DNA of 64,000 bases. Source: Rhodovastum sp963804495. Lineage in GTDB: Bacteria; Pseudomonadota; Alphaproteobacteria; Acetobacterales; Acetobacteraceae. Of this stretch, positions 21,482 to 29,771 are shown piece by piece (the first letter of the stretch is position 1; every line of letters starts with the position of its first letter). Position numbers and translations under genes: made by a program. Below the pieces are notes generated by a model, which did no database searches, was not told where the DNA came from, and saw only the letters and a program-made list of their open reading frames with translations. The stretch covers positions 73,827 to 137,826 of the forward strand of contig CAWDQN010000014.1 of assembly GCA_963804495.1 (NCBI GenBank), read 5' to 3'.

Positions 21482-22276
21482 ATGCAAGACACCGTGCCCC
21501 TCAGTCCCGCCGAAGCATTGTTCCTGCTCAAGCCGAACCGCACGAGCGGTCTGCGGACCATCAGGGTCACGTTGTTGTCGCTGCTGGTCAAAGGCGTCCT
21601 CCGCATCGAGGAACAGGAGAAGCCCGGCCTGTTCCGGGCCAGGAAGGTCCCGCATGTGCGGGTTGTGCCAGTCGTGACACCCGCCGCACCGTCGCATGTC
21701 GCGGCGCTGATCGAGGTCGTGCGCGCGGCGCAGGCCGATGGCGGCACGATCGCCGATGTGGTCAAACGCGCCACCAAGGAATTCGGCGCCGCCTGTGCTC
21801 AGTTCAACACCCGGTTCATCGTGCCGGCGTTGATCGAACGCGGATTGATTTTCGAGCGGCGCATCGCCTTCATTCGCACCTATCACGCCACACCTGCCGG
21901 CGATGCCGAACGCTGGCGCATCGAGGACGATATCGACAAGGCGCGCCAACTTCCCCGACTTTTGAAAACCAACCCGGCGGAGGCCGCGACACTGGCACTC
22001 GCCCTCGGCGGCACGCTGCTGCTCGTGGACGATCTCAGCAAGCACTACAAGCAACTGGCCGACGCGATGCGCCCCGCGCCGTCTGGCGATGGCCACAGCG
22101 GCTCATTTGATGCCGGTGGTTTTCCCCCCACCTTCGACTTTGGCAGCTTCGACTTCGGCAGTTTCGACGCCAGCGCTTTCGATGCGCTCGATTCCTCCAT
22201 CGCCTCGTTCGACTCCGGCTTCAGCGACGGCGGCGGCGGCGGCGATAGCAGTGGCGGGGACGGCGGCAGCGATTAA
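21482..22276 (+). CDS. hypothetical protein with a Gly/Ser/Asp/Phe-rich tail
   Basis: 264 residues, preceded by a good GGAGG site. The N-terminal 130 residues look like two small winged-helix-type units (SPAEALFLLKPNRTSGLRTI and LIERGLIFERRIAF). A hydrophobic helix (ATLALALGGTLLLVDDL) follows, then a low-complexity tail with FDFGSFDFGSFDASAFD and a glycine run. This layout resembles DUF2207/TIGR04222-like membrane proteins with glycine-rich ends, but I cannot assign a family. It overlaps the end of the convergent lytic transglycosylase gene by four bases. Confidence 0.65.
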   Translation: MQDTVPLSPAEALFLLKPNRTSGLRTIRVTLLSLLVKGVLRIEEQEKPGLFRARKVPHVRVVPVVTPAAPSHVAALIEVVRAAQADGGTIADVVKRATKEFGAACAQFNTRFIVPALIERGLIFERRIAFIRTYHATPAGDAERWRIEDDIDKARQLPRLLKTNPAEAATLALALGGTLLLVDDLSKHYKQLADAMRPAPSGDGHSGSFDAGGFPPTFDFGSFDFGSFDASAFDALDSSIASFDSGFSDGGGGGDSSGGDGGSD

Positions 22277-23049
22277 CGGGCGGCGACGCGGCAGCTATTG
22301 ACCCGTGGCGGCGCGTGCAGCAATGGGGCGAGCAAAATCGCCACCTCGCAGGCCGATCGCTGCCGCTGCGGGCGGGCGGTGGGCTGGCGATGGGTGTTGA
22401 TCACCAGCATGCCGCCGCCGGCCAGTGCCAGGCGCAAGGTGCCCTGCCGGAGCGCGCGCACATACAGCGGCTCCGGTCCGCCGATGCCGGTGAGGATGCC
22501 GGCGCCCACCTCGGCGACGCGGTTGCGATAGGCGGCGGCGAGGTCGGGCGTGTGCGAATGATAGTAGCCGGTGGCGAGGTTCCAGTCGCCGTTCGTCTCG
22601 GCGCCGAGTTGTTGCAGGAACGTGGCCGCGTAGGCGGCATTTGCAGTCGGATCGAAGGCTTCGTCCAGCGAGCGGAAGGCGTTCGGATGGGCCTGCAGGT
22701 TCACCTGCAGGCAGCCGACATCCATCAGGTGCACGCCGCCCGCGAGGCCCTGCTTCGCCCAGGCCACCGCGGCGTCGCGGCTATCGAAGAACAGGCCGGC
22801 ACCGTCCGCATTGATTGTCCATGGCCAGGCGCGCACGTCGCGCGTGGTGGCGATCGGCCGGCCACTTTCCACCTTGGCGATCGCGCCGAGCAGGTTGGGT
22901 GGCAGAGTGTGATGGCGCTCGGCTTCCTGCACGGCGGTGGTGCAAAGCGCGGCCTGCGTGACGTCCCAGGCCTGGGGCGGGGCGGCGGCGACCAGGGGAA
23001 GAACGAGAAACACGAGCCATCCCAGTGGAGCTTTGCTCCTGGACCCCAT
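22273..23049 (-). CDS. exported lytic transglycosylase (SLT domain)
   Basis: A 258-residue peptidoglycan hydrolase. A signal peptide ends near VLPLVAAAPPQA. The SLT core has the catalytic Glu in LGAIAKVESGRP, a central DVGCLQVNLQAHP and a C-terminal LATGYYHSHTPDLAAAYRNRV, as in soluble transglycosylases. The ATG at 23049 gives a normal signal peptide and lies after the stop of the upstream gene. An ATG at 23094 overlaps that gene and would add 15 residues encoded by a dispersed palindromic repeat. Even from 23049 the first eight or so residues (GSRSKAPLG) come from that repeat. Confidence 0.8.
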   Translation of the reverse strand: MGSRSKAPLGWLVFLVLPLVAAAPPQAWDVTQAALCTTAVQEAERHHTLPPNLLGAIAKVESGRPIATTRDVRAWPWTINADGAGLFFDSRDAAVAWAKQGLAGGVHLMDVGCLQVNLQAHPNAFRSLDEAFDPTANAAYAATFLQQLGAETNGDWNLATGYYHSHTPDLAAAYRNRVAEVGAGILTGIGGPEPLYVRALRQGTLRLALAGGGMLVINTHRQPTARPQRQRSACEVAILLAPLLHAPPRVNSCRVAAR

Positions 23050-23067
23050 CAAGGGCCAATGGCCCTT
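23027..23067. repeat. dispersed palindromic repeat at a gene junction
   Basis: GGAGC-TTT-GCTCC (23027-23039) and AAGGGCC-AAT-GGCCCTT (23051-23067), with GGACCCC between them. These are the same modules, in the same order, as in the junction repeats near 15.5, 47.9 and 57.2 kb. Here the element overlaps the 5' end of the transglycosylase gene. Confidence 0.7.
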
Positions 23068-23078
23068 GGAACCCAGCT

Positions 23079-24209
23079 CTAGATGTTTGCGCATACCGCC
23101 GCGCAGACGCGCTCCACATCCGCGTCCGTCAGATCCGGATGGATCGGCAATGCCAGGATGCGGGTGGCGATGTCCTCCGACACCGGCAGTGATGCCCCGT
23201 CATGCGCATCACGATACGCGGGTTGCAGATGCAATGGCCGGGGATAGTAAATAGCCGTCGGCACCCCAACGGCCCGCAGCCCGGCCTGCATACGCCCGCG
23301 CGCTGCCGGATCCGGGAGCAGGACCGCATAAATCGCCCAGGCGCTGACACTCTCGGGCACGCGCGCCGGCACCGTCACCGCGTGCGCCAGGCGCGCATCA
23401 TAGGCCGCGGCGATGCGGGCCCGGGCGGCGAGTTCTTCCTCGAACACGGTCAGCTTGCTGAGCAGCACCGCCGCCTGCAGCGTGTCCAACCGCCCATTCA
23501 TGCCGGTGCGCAGCACCTCGTAGCGCGTGCTGCCCTCGCCATGCGTGCGCAGCGACCGGTACAGCGCCGCGCGCTCGGCGCTCTCGGTGAACAGCGCGCC
23601 GCCGTCGCCATAGGCGCCGAACGGCTTGGAGGGGAAAAAACTGGTGGCGGTGGCGTCGGCGGCGCGGCCCAGCCGCGTGCCGTGCAGCGAGGCGCCGAAG
23701 CTCTGGGCGCAATCGTCCAGGGTGAACAAATCCGCCGCCGCGGCGCGCGCGCGCAGCGCCGGCCAATCGGCGGGCTGGCCGAACAGATCGACGCCGATCA
23801 CGGCGCGCGGACGCAGCCGCCCGGCTCGCCGCACCTCGGCCACCCGCGCTGTCAGATGCGCCGGGTCGATCTGGAAGGTGCGGGGATCGACATCCACGAA
23901 CACCGGCGTCGCCCCCAGCAGCAGCGGCACCTCGGCGGTGGCGGTGTAGGTGAAGGCAGGCAGGAACACGGCGTCCCCGCGCCCGATGCCCTCGGCCATC
24001 AGCGCGATCTGCAAGGCGTCGGTGCCGGACGAGACGGTCACGCACTGTGCCGCCCCGCAGAAACTGGCCAGCTTCGCCTCCAGCTCCGCCACTTCCGGGC
24101 CGAGCACGAACTGGCAATGCGCCAGCACCCCCTCCAGCCGCGGCCGCAAATCGGCGGCGATGCGCGCCTGTTGCGCCTTCAGGTCGAGAAACGGAACCGG
24201 CACGGTCAT
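23079..24209 (-). CDS. DegT/DnrJ/EryC1/StrS-family sugar aminotransferase
   Basis: A 376-residue PLP-dependent aminotransferase acting on nucleotide-activated keto-sugars. The N-terminus VPFLDLKAQ, the TVSSGTDALQIALMAEGIG phosphate-binding segment, LFTLDDCAQSFGA and the Schiff-base Lys in FFPSKPFGAYGDGG are all typical. The start at 24209 is chosen from this N-terminus. It lies ten bases after a WbpM/FlaA1-type dehydratase gene. The pair would make a 4-keto-6-deoxy sugar nucleotide and aminate it for surface polysaccharide. Confidence 0.9.
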   Translation of the reverse strand: MTVPVPFLDLKAQQARIAADLRPRLEGVLAHCQFVLGPEVAELEAKLASFCGAAQCVTVSSGTDALQIALMAEGIGRGDAVFLPAFTYTATAEVPLLLGATPVFVDVDPRTFQIDPAHLTARVAEVRRAGRLRPRAVIGVDLFGQPADWPALRARAAAADLFTLDDCAQSFGASLHGTRLGRAADATATSFFPSKPFGAYGDGGALFTESAERAALYRSLRTHGEGSTRYEVLRTGMNGRLDTLQAAVLLSKLTVFEEELAARARIAAAYDARLAHAVTVPARVPESVSAWAIYAVLLPDPAARGRMQAGLRAVGVPTAIYYPRPLHLQPAYRDAHDGASLPVSEDIATRILALPIHPDLTDADVERVCAAVCANI

Positions 24210-24219
24210 GGCAACATCC

Positions 24220-26127
24220 TCATGCGCGGCTTTCTTCAGCCACCTGCCCGTCCGGATTGTGCTGTAACTCCGGCACGATGCGGCCGAGCAGCGCGAGCGC
24301 CAGGCGCACATTGCCGCCGCGGCAGGCGCTGGCGATTTCATCGATGGCGCGGCCGACAATGGCCGGGTCGGCGGTACGGGGGCTGGCCATCAGCAATCCG
24401 GGATGGCCGGTGGGCGTCGGCGGCTCGCGGCCATGGAACAGCTCCTCAAACAGTTTCTCGCCGGGGCGCAGGCCGGTGAAGCGGATCTCCACATCCTCAT
24501 CGGGCCGCAGCCCGGCGAGCCGGATCATCTGGCGGGCGAGATCGACAATCTTCACCGGCTCGCCCATGTCGAGCACGAAGATGCCGCCATCGGGCGGCGC
24601 CGCATCGCTGCTGCCCACCACGCTGGCCTGCAGCACCAGCCCGACCGCCTCACGCACGGTCATGAAATAACGCCGCATATCGGGATGGGTCACGGTCAGC
24701 GGCCCGCCGCGGGCGAGCTGACGCTGAAACAGCGGCACCACGCTGCCGGTGCTGCCCAGGACGTTGCCGAAACGGACGGTGATGCAGCGCATGCCATCGG
24801 CCGGGCCGCGCGCGGCAATGTCGAGCCCCTGGCAGTACATTTCGGCCAGCCGCTTCGACGCGCCCATCAATGACGACGGGTTCACTGCCTTGTCGGTGGA
24901 GATCAGCACCATCGCCCGCACGCCGGCGGCACGCGCCGCGTCGGCGACGTGGCAGGTGCCGGCGGCATTGGTGAGCAATCCCTCCAGCGGGTTGGCCTCC
25001 ACCATCGGCACATGCTTCAGCGCCGCGGCGTGGAACACCAGCTCGGGGCGAAGCTCCTCCATCAGCAGGCGCAGCCGCGCGGCGTCGCGGATATCGGCGA
25101 GCACGGCGCGGCGGGGGACGGACGGATGCAGTTCGGCCAGTTCGATGTCGATCTGCCATAGCGCGAACTCGCCGTTGTCCAGCAGCACCAGCCGCTCCGG
25201 GCCGAGGGCCGCCACCTGGCGGGCCAGTTCACTGCCGATGGTGCCGCCGGCGCCGGTGACCAGCACCCGCCGTCCCTGCACCAGGCGCGCCATGCCCTCG
25301 CGGTCGAGCGGCACTTGCGGCCGGTTCAGCAGGTCCTCGATGGCGACCGGCCGCAGTTCCAGCCGTTGGCCGGCCGCCGCCGTGGTGTCGAGCGCGGTCA
25401 GCCGCGGTGCCCGGGCGACCCGGACCCCTTCGCGGTCGGCGGCCTCCATGAGAGCGGACAGGTTCTCGCCGGCGAGATCGGCGTCGGTGACCACCAGTAC
25501 CCCGGGCAGGCCGCCAGCGGCGCGCAGCCCGGCCAACACCGTGGCCGCGTCGTCGATGCTGCCGAGGATCGGCAACCCGCCGATGCGCCGCCCGGTCTGC
25601 GCCTTGCCCAATGAGAGCAGCCCGGTCACCCGATACGGCTTGCGCCGGTCGGCGGCGATCGCGCGGATAAACAGATCGGATGGCTCGCCGGCACCCACCA
25701 GCAGCACCGGCTGCGCCGCCATTCCGTCCTGCGGCGCATGGCTCTCCTGCGTCAGGCGGTAGGCGATGCGCGGCACCGCCAGCAGCACCATGAGCACCAT
25801 GGCGTGCAGGGCCGGAAAGGCGGGGCTCGGGAAAGCAAGTCCCGCCGCGTGCAGGGCCACCGGAAAAATCGCCGCCGCGCCGATGGACGCAGCGGCGACG
25901 CCCAGCAGATCGCCCGCCCCGGCAAAGCGCCAGTATTGCGTGGACAGGCGGAAGGGCAGCCCGGCCAGCAGCAGCGCCGCGGCGCCCCAGGCGATGGTCC
26001 AGAGCGGGCCGAGCGGATCGGCGGACGGGTCGGCCAGCCAGCTTGCCACGGGCACGGCCGCGCCCGCCAGCACGGCGTCCACCCCGACGTTCAGGGCAAT
26101 TCGAATCAGGGCGGGTCGCGCGGCCAT
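24220..26127 (-). CDS. WbpM/CapD-type membrane nucleotide-sugar 4,6-dehydratase
   Basis: About 635 residues. The first 150 hold four membrane helices, followed by a CoA-binding-like domain and a C-terminal SDR domain. That domain has VLVTGAGGTIGSELA for NAD(P), LISTDKAVNPSSLMGASKRL with the Met-x6-Lys catalytic pair of this subfamily, and RYFMTVREAVGLVLQA. Members convert UDP-GlcNAc to a 4-keto-6-deoxy sugar at the inner membrane. The start could be 26145 or 26127; the latter gives a conventional first helix. It is co-transcribed with the aminotransferase that follows. Confidence 0.9.
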   Translation of the reverse strand: MAARPALIRIALNVGVDAVLAGAAVPVASWLADPSADPLGPLWTIAWGAAALLLAGLPFRLSTQYWRFAGAGDLLGVAAASIGAAAIFPVALHAAGLAFPSPAFPALHAMVLMVLLAVPRIAYRLTQESHAPQDGMAAQPVLLVGAGEPSDLFIRAIAADRRKPYRVTGLLSLGKAQTGRRIGGLPILGSIDDAATVLAGLRAAGGLPGVLVVTDADLAGENLSALMEAADREGVRVARAPRLTALDTTAAAGQRLELRPVAIEDLLNRPQVPLDREGMARLVQGRRVLVTGAGGTIGSELARQVAALGPERLVLLDNGEFALWQIDIELAELHPSVPRRAVLADIRDAARLRLLMEELRPELVFHAAALKHVPMVEANPLEGLLTNAAGTCHVADAARAAGVRAMVLISTDKAVNPSSLMGASKRLAEMYCQGLDIAARGPADGMRCITVRFGNVLGSTGSVVPLFQRQLARGGPLTVTHPDMRRYFMTVREAVGLVLQASVVGSSDAAPPDGGIFVLDMGEPVKIVDLARQMIRLAGLRPDEDVEIRFTGLRPGEKLFEELFHGREPPTPTGHPGLLMASPRTADPAIVGRAIDEIASACRGGNVRLALALLGRIVPELQHNPDGQVAEESRA

Positions 26128-26345
26128 AGGCGGCTCATACCGCATTGCCCCGGGCGGGTCATCTCCGGCGGGAAAACAGCGAAGCGGGTTGCTGCCCCGC
26201 GCCGCCCGCGCCTAAAAGCACGCTCGATGGCGTCAACCCGATCAACGCGCGAGTGAGTTCTCCCGTGGGCAAGCATTCATCCGGGGCGGACCTGCCAATG
26301 ACCGCTGCAACGGTGGCAGCTTCCTGCCGCGACGTTCCGTCGCGC

Positions 26346-27050
26346 ATGGGGGACCGGTTGATCGTCGCCTTGGACGTGCCGGACATCAACCAGGCCCGCG
26401 CCCTGGTCGAACGCCTCGATGGGATTGTCTCGTTTTTCAAGATCGGCCTCTGGCTGGCATTCGCCGAGGGTGTGGACGGGCTGATCGCCGAGTTGATCGC
26501 CAAGAACAAGCGGGTGTTTCTGGATGCGAAGATGTTCGATATCGGCCAGACGGTCGAGGAAGGTGTCGCCCGCGCGGCTGATCGGGGAGTCAGTTGCGTC
26601 ACCGTCCACGGCAATGGCGACATCATCCGCGCCGCGATGCAGGGAAAGCGCGGGCGCGACATCAAAATCCTGGCGGTGACCGTGCTGACCAGCCTGAGCG
26701 ATGCCGATCTTTACGACATGGGCTACCGGCTCGGCGCCCGCGAGCTGGTGCAGTTGCGGGTCAGAAAGGCGGTCGAATACGGCTGCGACGGGATCATCGC
26801 CTCGCCGCATGACAACCCGGATGAAATCCGCCGCACCGCCGGGGCCGGCAGTCTGCTGGTCGCAACGCCCGGGGTGCGGCCAGAAGGCAATTCGCTGGAC
26901 GATCACAAGCGGTCGGCCACGCCCGCTCAGGCCATCGCCGCCGGCGCCGATTATCTTGTGCTGGGCCGGCCGATCATCGCCCGTCCGGACCCCGCCGCGC
27001 GGGCGCTGGAGGTGATCCGCCAGATGGAGAGCGCGGCCCCTGCGATTTAA
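26346..27050 (+). CDS. pyrF: orotidine 5'-phosphate decarboxylase
   Basis: A 234-residue enzyme that makes UMP from OMP. The N-terminus DRLIVALDVPD, the catalytic FLDAKMFDIGQT (Asp and Lys of the DxKxxD motif), TVHGNGD and the phosphate-binding end LVLGRPIIARPDP are all present. The ATG at 26346 matches the family N-terminus; an in-frame ATG at 26298 would add 16 residues. It heads a plus-strand run with the glycosyl-1-phosphate transferase 45 bases on. Confidence 0.93.
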   Translation: MGDRLIVALDVPDINQARALVERLDGIVSFFKIGLWLAFAEGVDGLIAELIAKNKRVFLDAKMFDIGQTVEEGVARAADRGVSCVTVHGNGDIIRAAMQGKRGRDIKILAVTVLTSLSDADLYDMGYRLGARELVQLRVRKAVEYGCDGIIASPHDNPDEIRRTAGAGSLLVATPGVRPEGNSLDDHKRSATPAQAIAAGADYLVLGRPIIARPDPAARALEVIRQMESAAPAI

Positions 27051-27095
27051 GCACGCCCGGCGCAACAGAGTTTCGGGGCGGAGCGGGTCAGCGCG

Positions 27096-28151
27096 ATGAC
27101 CTTCGCCGCCCTGCTGCACCACCTCGCCTTCGCCGCCGGCATCGCCTTGGTTTCGGCGGTGGTGGTGCGCGCCATGATCAATGCGCGCGTCATGGACCTG
27201 CCGAACGCACGGTCCGCGCATGATGTGCCAACCCCGCGCGGCGGCGGGCTGGGAATCGTGGTGGCGTTCCTGCTGGGCATTTCGGTGCTGTACGGATTTG
27301 CCTCCTTCTCCCGGCTGGCCGATCCGTATTTCCGCGGGGTCATTCTTGCGTCGATCGCCATCGCCGTGGTCGGCTTCATCGACGATCTGCGCGACTGGCC
27401 GTTCACCGTGAAGCTGGCCGCCCAACTGGGCGCGGCGATGGCGGCGGTCGGCAGCGGGCTGTATGTCGAGGTGTTCCGCTTTCCGGTCATCGGCGCGGTC
27501 GATATCGGCTGGCCGGCGGGTGCGGCGATCACCGTCGCCTGGATCCTGTTCGCCACCAACGCGATGAATTTCATCGACGGGCTGAACGGCCTGGCTGCCG
27601 GCACCGCGCTGGTGGCCTGCGCCTTCCTGGCGCTGATCGCCGGAACCCAAGGCGGGTGGTTCGTCTATTTCGCCGCCCTGCTGCTGGCGGCCGGCATCGC
27701 CGGTTTCCTGCCGTTCAATTTTCCCCGTGCCCGCATCTTCATGGGCGACGTGGGCAGCCAGTTCTGCGGCTTTGTCCTCGCCGTGCTGGGCGTGGCCGCC
27801 AGCCGGTTCCAGGCGGTGGAGATGTCTTTTCTGCTGGTGCCGATGCTGCTCTCCGGCGTGCTGTACGACGTGGCTTTCACCCTGGTGCGCCGGGCAATGG
27901 CCGGCGAGCGCCTCACCCAGGCGCATCGCGGCCACCTGTACCAGGTGGCGCAACGGGCGGGCATGAATGCACGGGCGATCGCACTGGCGCATTGGGGGTT
28001 CGCGGCGCTGGGCGGGCTGGCCTGCCTGGGCTTCATCGCCGCGCCTTCGCCGGTCAAGCCGCTGCTGCCGGCCGCCTTGTTGTTGCCGCAACTGTTTTGG
28101 ACTCTCGACGTAGCGGCGCGGGCCCGCAAGGCCGGGCTCGGCCGATGGTGA
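27096..28151 (+). CDS. WecA/MraY-family polyprenyl-phosphate glycosyl-1-phosphate transferase
   Basis: A 351-residue membrane enzyme with about ten hydrophobic segments. The conserved loops are DLPNARSAHDVPTPRGGGLG, the Mg-binding VVGFIDDLRDW, NFIDGLNGLAAG and ARIFMGDVGSQFCGF. This is the order found in WecA/WbpL-type transferases, which start O-antigen or exopolysaccharide repeat synthesis on undecaprenyl phosphate. It probably works with the dehydratase and aminotransferase encoded at 23-26 kb. Confidence 0.9.
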   Translation: MTFAALLHHLAFAAGIALVSAVVVRAMINARVMDLPNARSAHDVPTPRGGGLGIVVAFLLGISVLYGFASFSRLADPYFRGVILASIAIAVVGFIDDLRDWPFTVKLAAQLGAAMAAVGSGLYVEVFRFPVIGAVDIGWPAGAAITVAWILFATNAMNFIDGLNGLAAGTALVACAFLALIAGTQGGWFVYFAALLLAAGIAGFLPFNFPRARIFMGDVGSQFCGFVLAVLGVAASRFQAVEMSFLLVPMLLSGVLYDVAFTLVRRAMAGERLTQAHRGHLYQVAQRAGMNARAIALAHWGFAALGGLACLGFIAAPSPVKPLLPAALLLPQLFWTLDVAARARKAGLGRW

Positions 28152-28194
28152 GCGTGTGCCGCCTACTGTCTGCCACCCTGAAGCGGAGGCCGGA

Positions 28195-28794
28195 ATGTCG
28201 ACCCTGCGTGCCAGCCTGTTGGCTCTCAGCCTGCTCCTGCCGGAGACAGCGCTTGCCCAGTCAGCGGCGCCCAACCCGTCGTTCAACCTGGTGAACCGCG
28301 GCAGCGCGGCCATCAAGGAGTTTTTCGCGACCCCGGGCGGCCGGCCCAACTGGGGGCGTGACCGGCTGGACGGCAAGGGGCTGGCGCCGGGCGCCAAGGC
28401 CGCCGTCCGCCTGCCGGCGGATGGCAACTGCGTCTACGATTTGCGTGCGGTGTTCGCCGATGGCCGCACCGAGGACCGGCGCGGGCTCAACACCTGCCAG
28501 GCCGAAGACATCGCCGTGGGCGAGGTGAGCCAGCCTGCCGCGGCGAAATCCTTCCGCCTGTTTAACCGCGGCAGCGTGCCGATCACCGAAATCGCTGCCC
28601 GCGCCCAGGGGGGGGATAAATGGGCGAGCAACCGTCTGCCAACCGGTCCGATCCCGCCCGGCGGCGATCGCAGCATCGCGCTGCCCCCCGGTGGGCAATG
28701 CGTGTTCGATCTGCGGGTCACCTTCGAAGGCGGCAAGACGCGCGAGAAACAGGGTGCCGATCTTTGCAAGTCCCCGGAACAGGGCGTGCAGTGA
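28195..28794 (+). CDS. exported protein with two tandem repeat domains
   Basis: A 199-residue protein with a signal peptide (LLALSLLLPETALAQ). The mature part is two homologous units of about 85 residues: NLVNRGSAAIKEFF...NCVYDLRAVFADGRTEDRRG and RLFNRGSVPITEIA...QCVFDLRVTFEGGKTREKQG. Each ends in a Cys (NTC, DLC) in addition to the Cys of N/QCV, so one disulfide per domain is likely. I do not recognise a named family. The periplasmic or outer-surface role is unknown. Confidence 0.7.
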   Translation: MSTLRASLLALSLLLPETALAQSAAPNPSFNLVNRGSAAIKEFFATPGGRPNWGRDRLDGKGLAPGAKAAVRLPADGNCVYDLRAVFADGRTEDRRGLNTCQAEDIAVGEVSQPAAAKSFRLFNRGSVPITEIAARAQGGDKWASNRLPTGPIPPGGDRSIALPPGGQCVFDLRVTFEGGKTREKQGADLCKSPEQGVQ

Positions 28795-29095
28795 CGCAAG
28801 GCATCGTGGCTCTGCGGCTCAGGTCTTGCCCAGGATTCCAACCCCGTATGGCATGACCTGCCGATGCGGAGTAAGCTGCGCCGTAACCAGGGCAGACACG
28901 CCACTGTTCGAGCCGGCGGTTCCTGGACTTCCGATGCAATGGGAGTGGCGGTTCCTTGCCCGGGCACACGCGGCGTCTTGTCCGGACCGTGGCAGTTCCG
29001 CCACAACCCTGACCGTGCCGAGAGGAACCGTTGGCCCGTGACGACGTTGGATTTGCCAGATGCTCTCAGTCTAGTCTCGCTTTGGCAGCGCCCCT
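28795..29095. other. intergenic region upstream of the hopanoid operon
   Basis: About 300 bases with no convincing coding frame. It should hold the promoter of the hopanoid tailoring operon. No operator-like palindrome stands out. Confidence 0.35.
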
Positions 29096-29767
29096 TTGTT
29101 CGTCCGCTTGTCTGACGACCGCGCCGGCCCTGGCGGGCAGAGCAGGGCAAGCCGGCGTCGGCTGCTCGCGATGGCGTTGGTCGCATCCGTTGCCACGACC
29201 GAAGCAGCCGGCGCCATTGCCGGGGAACCCGCGTTCGCACCGGCCGAGGCGCTCAGCCAGGGCATATTGGCCGTGATGCACGCCGGCCGCAGCACCAGCT
29301 TCGCGCAGCGGATGCAGATGCTCACCCCGGTGGTGCAAGCGGCCTTCGACCTGCCGCGCATCCTGGCCAGCACGGTGGGGCCGCGGTTCACCGGATTTCC
29401 GCCCGACGCCCAGGCAGAACTGCTCGACGTGTTCATTCAGTTCACGGTGGCCAGCTATGTCGCTAATTTCGATGACTACAACGGCGAACGTTTCGATATT
29501 CTGCCGGACACACGGCGCGCCGGCGGCGACGAGGTGGTGCAGACCAGGCTGGTGCAGTCGAACGGCGACATTCTGAGGCTGGACTACGTGATGCACCGCG
29601 GCGAGGGCGGCTGGAAGATCATCGACGTGCTGCTGAACGGTTCGATCAGCCGGGTGGCGGTGCAGAGGTCGGATTTCCGCGCCCTGCTGGGCGGCGGTGA
29701 GGCCGGGCCGCTGATCGCCTCGCTCCACGGCAAGGTGGCACGGCTGGAAGCAGGGCAGACGGACTAA
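29096..29767 (+). CDS. hpnM: MlaC/Ttg2D-family phospholipid-binding protein (HpnM-like)
   Basis: About 200 residues after the signal. The pattern fits the MlaC fold: ALSQGILAVMHAGRSTSF, FDLPRILASTVGPRF, FIQFTVASYVANFDDYNGE, then VVQTRLVQSNGD and DYVMHRGEGGWKIIDVLLNG. A twin-Arg-like RRRLLAMALVA signal precedes it. The frame starts at a TTG (29096); an ATG at 29171 would cut into the signal peptide, so the start is uncertain. Family members carry lipids across the periplasm. Its place immediately before hpnI/J/K matches HpnM, a hopanoid-linked MlaC homologue. Confidence 0.8.
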   Translation: MFVRLSDDRAGPGGQSRASRRRLLAMALVASVATTEAAGAIAGEPAFAPAEALSQGILAVMHAGRSTSFAQRMQMLTPVVQAAFDLPRILASTVGPRFTGFPPDAQAELLDVFIQFTVASYVANFDDYNGERFDILPDTRRAGGDEVVQTRLVQSNGDILRLDYVMHRGEGGWKIIDVLLNGSISRVAVQRSDFRALLGGGEAGPLIASLHGKVARLEAGQTD

Positions 29768-29771
29768 CACG

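Noticed and set aside
26277..28427. 716-codon minus-strand frame across pyrF and the glycosyl transferase gene
   Set aside because: Both plus-strand genes have full family motifs; the minus frame is low-complexity.
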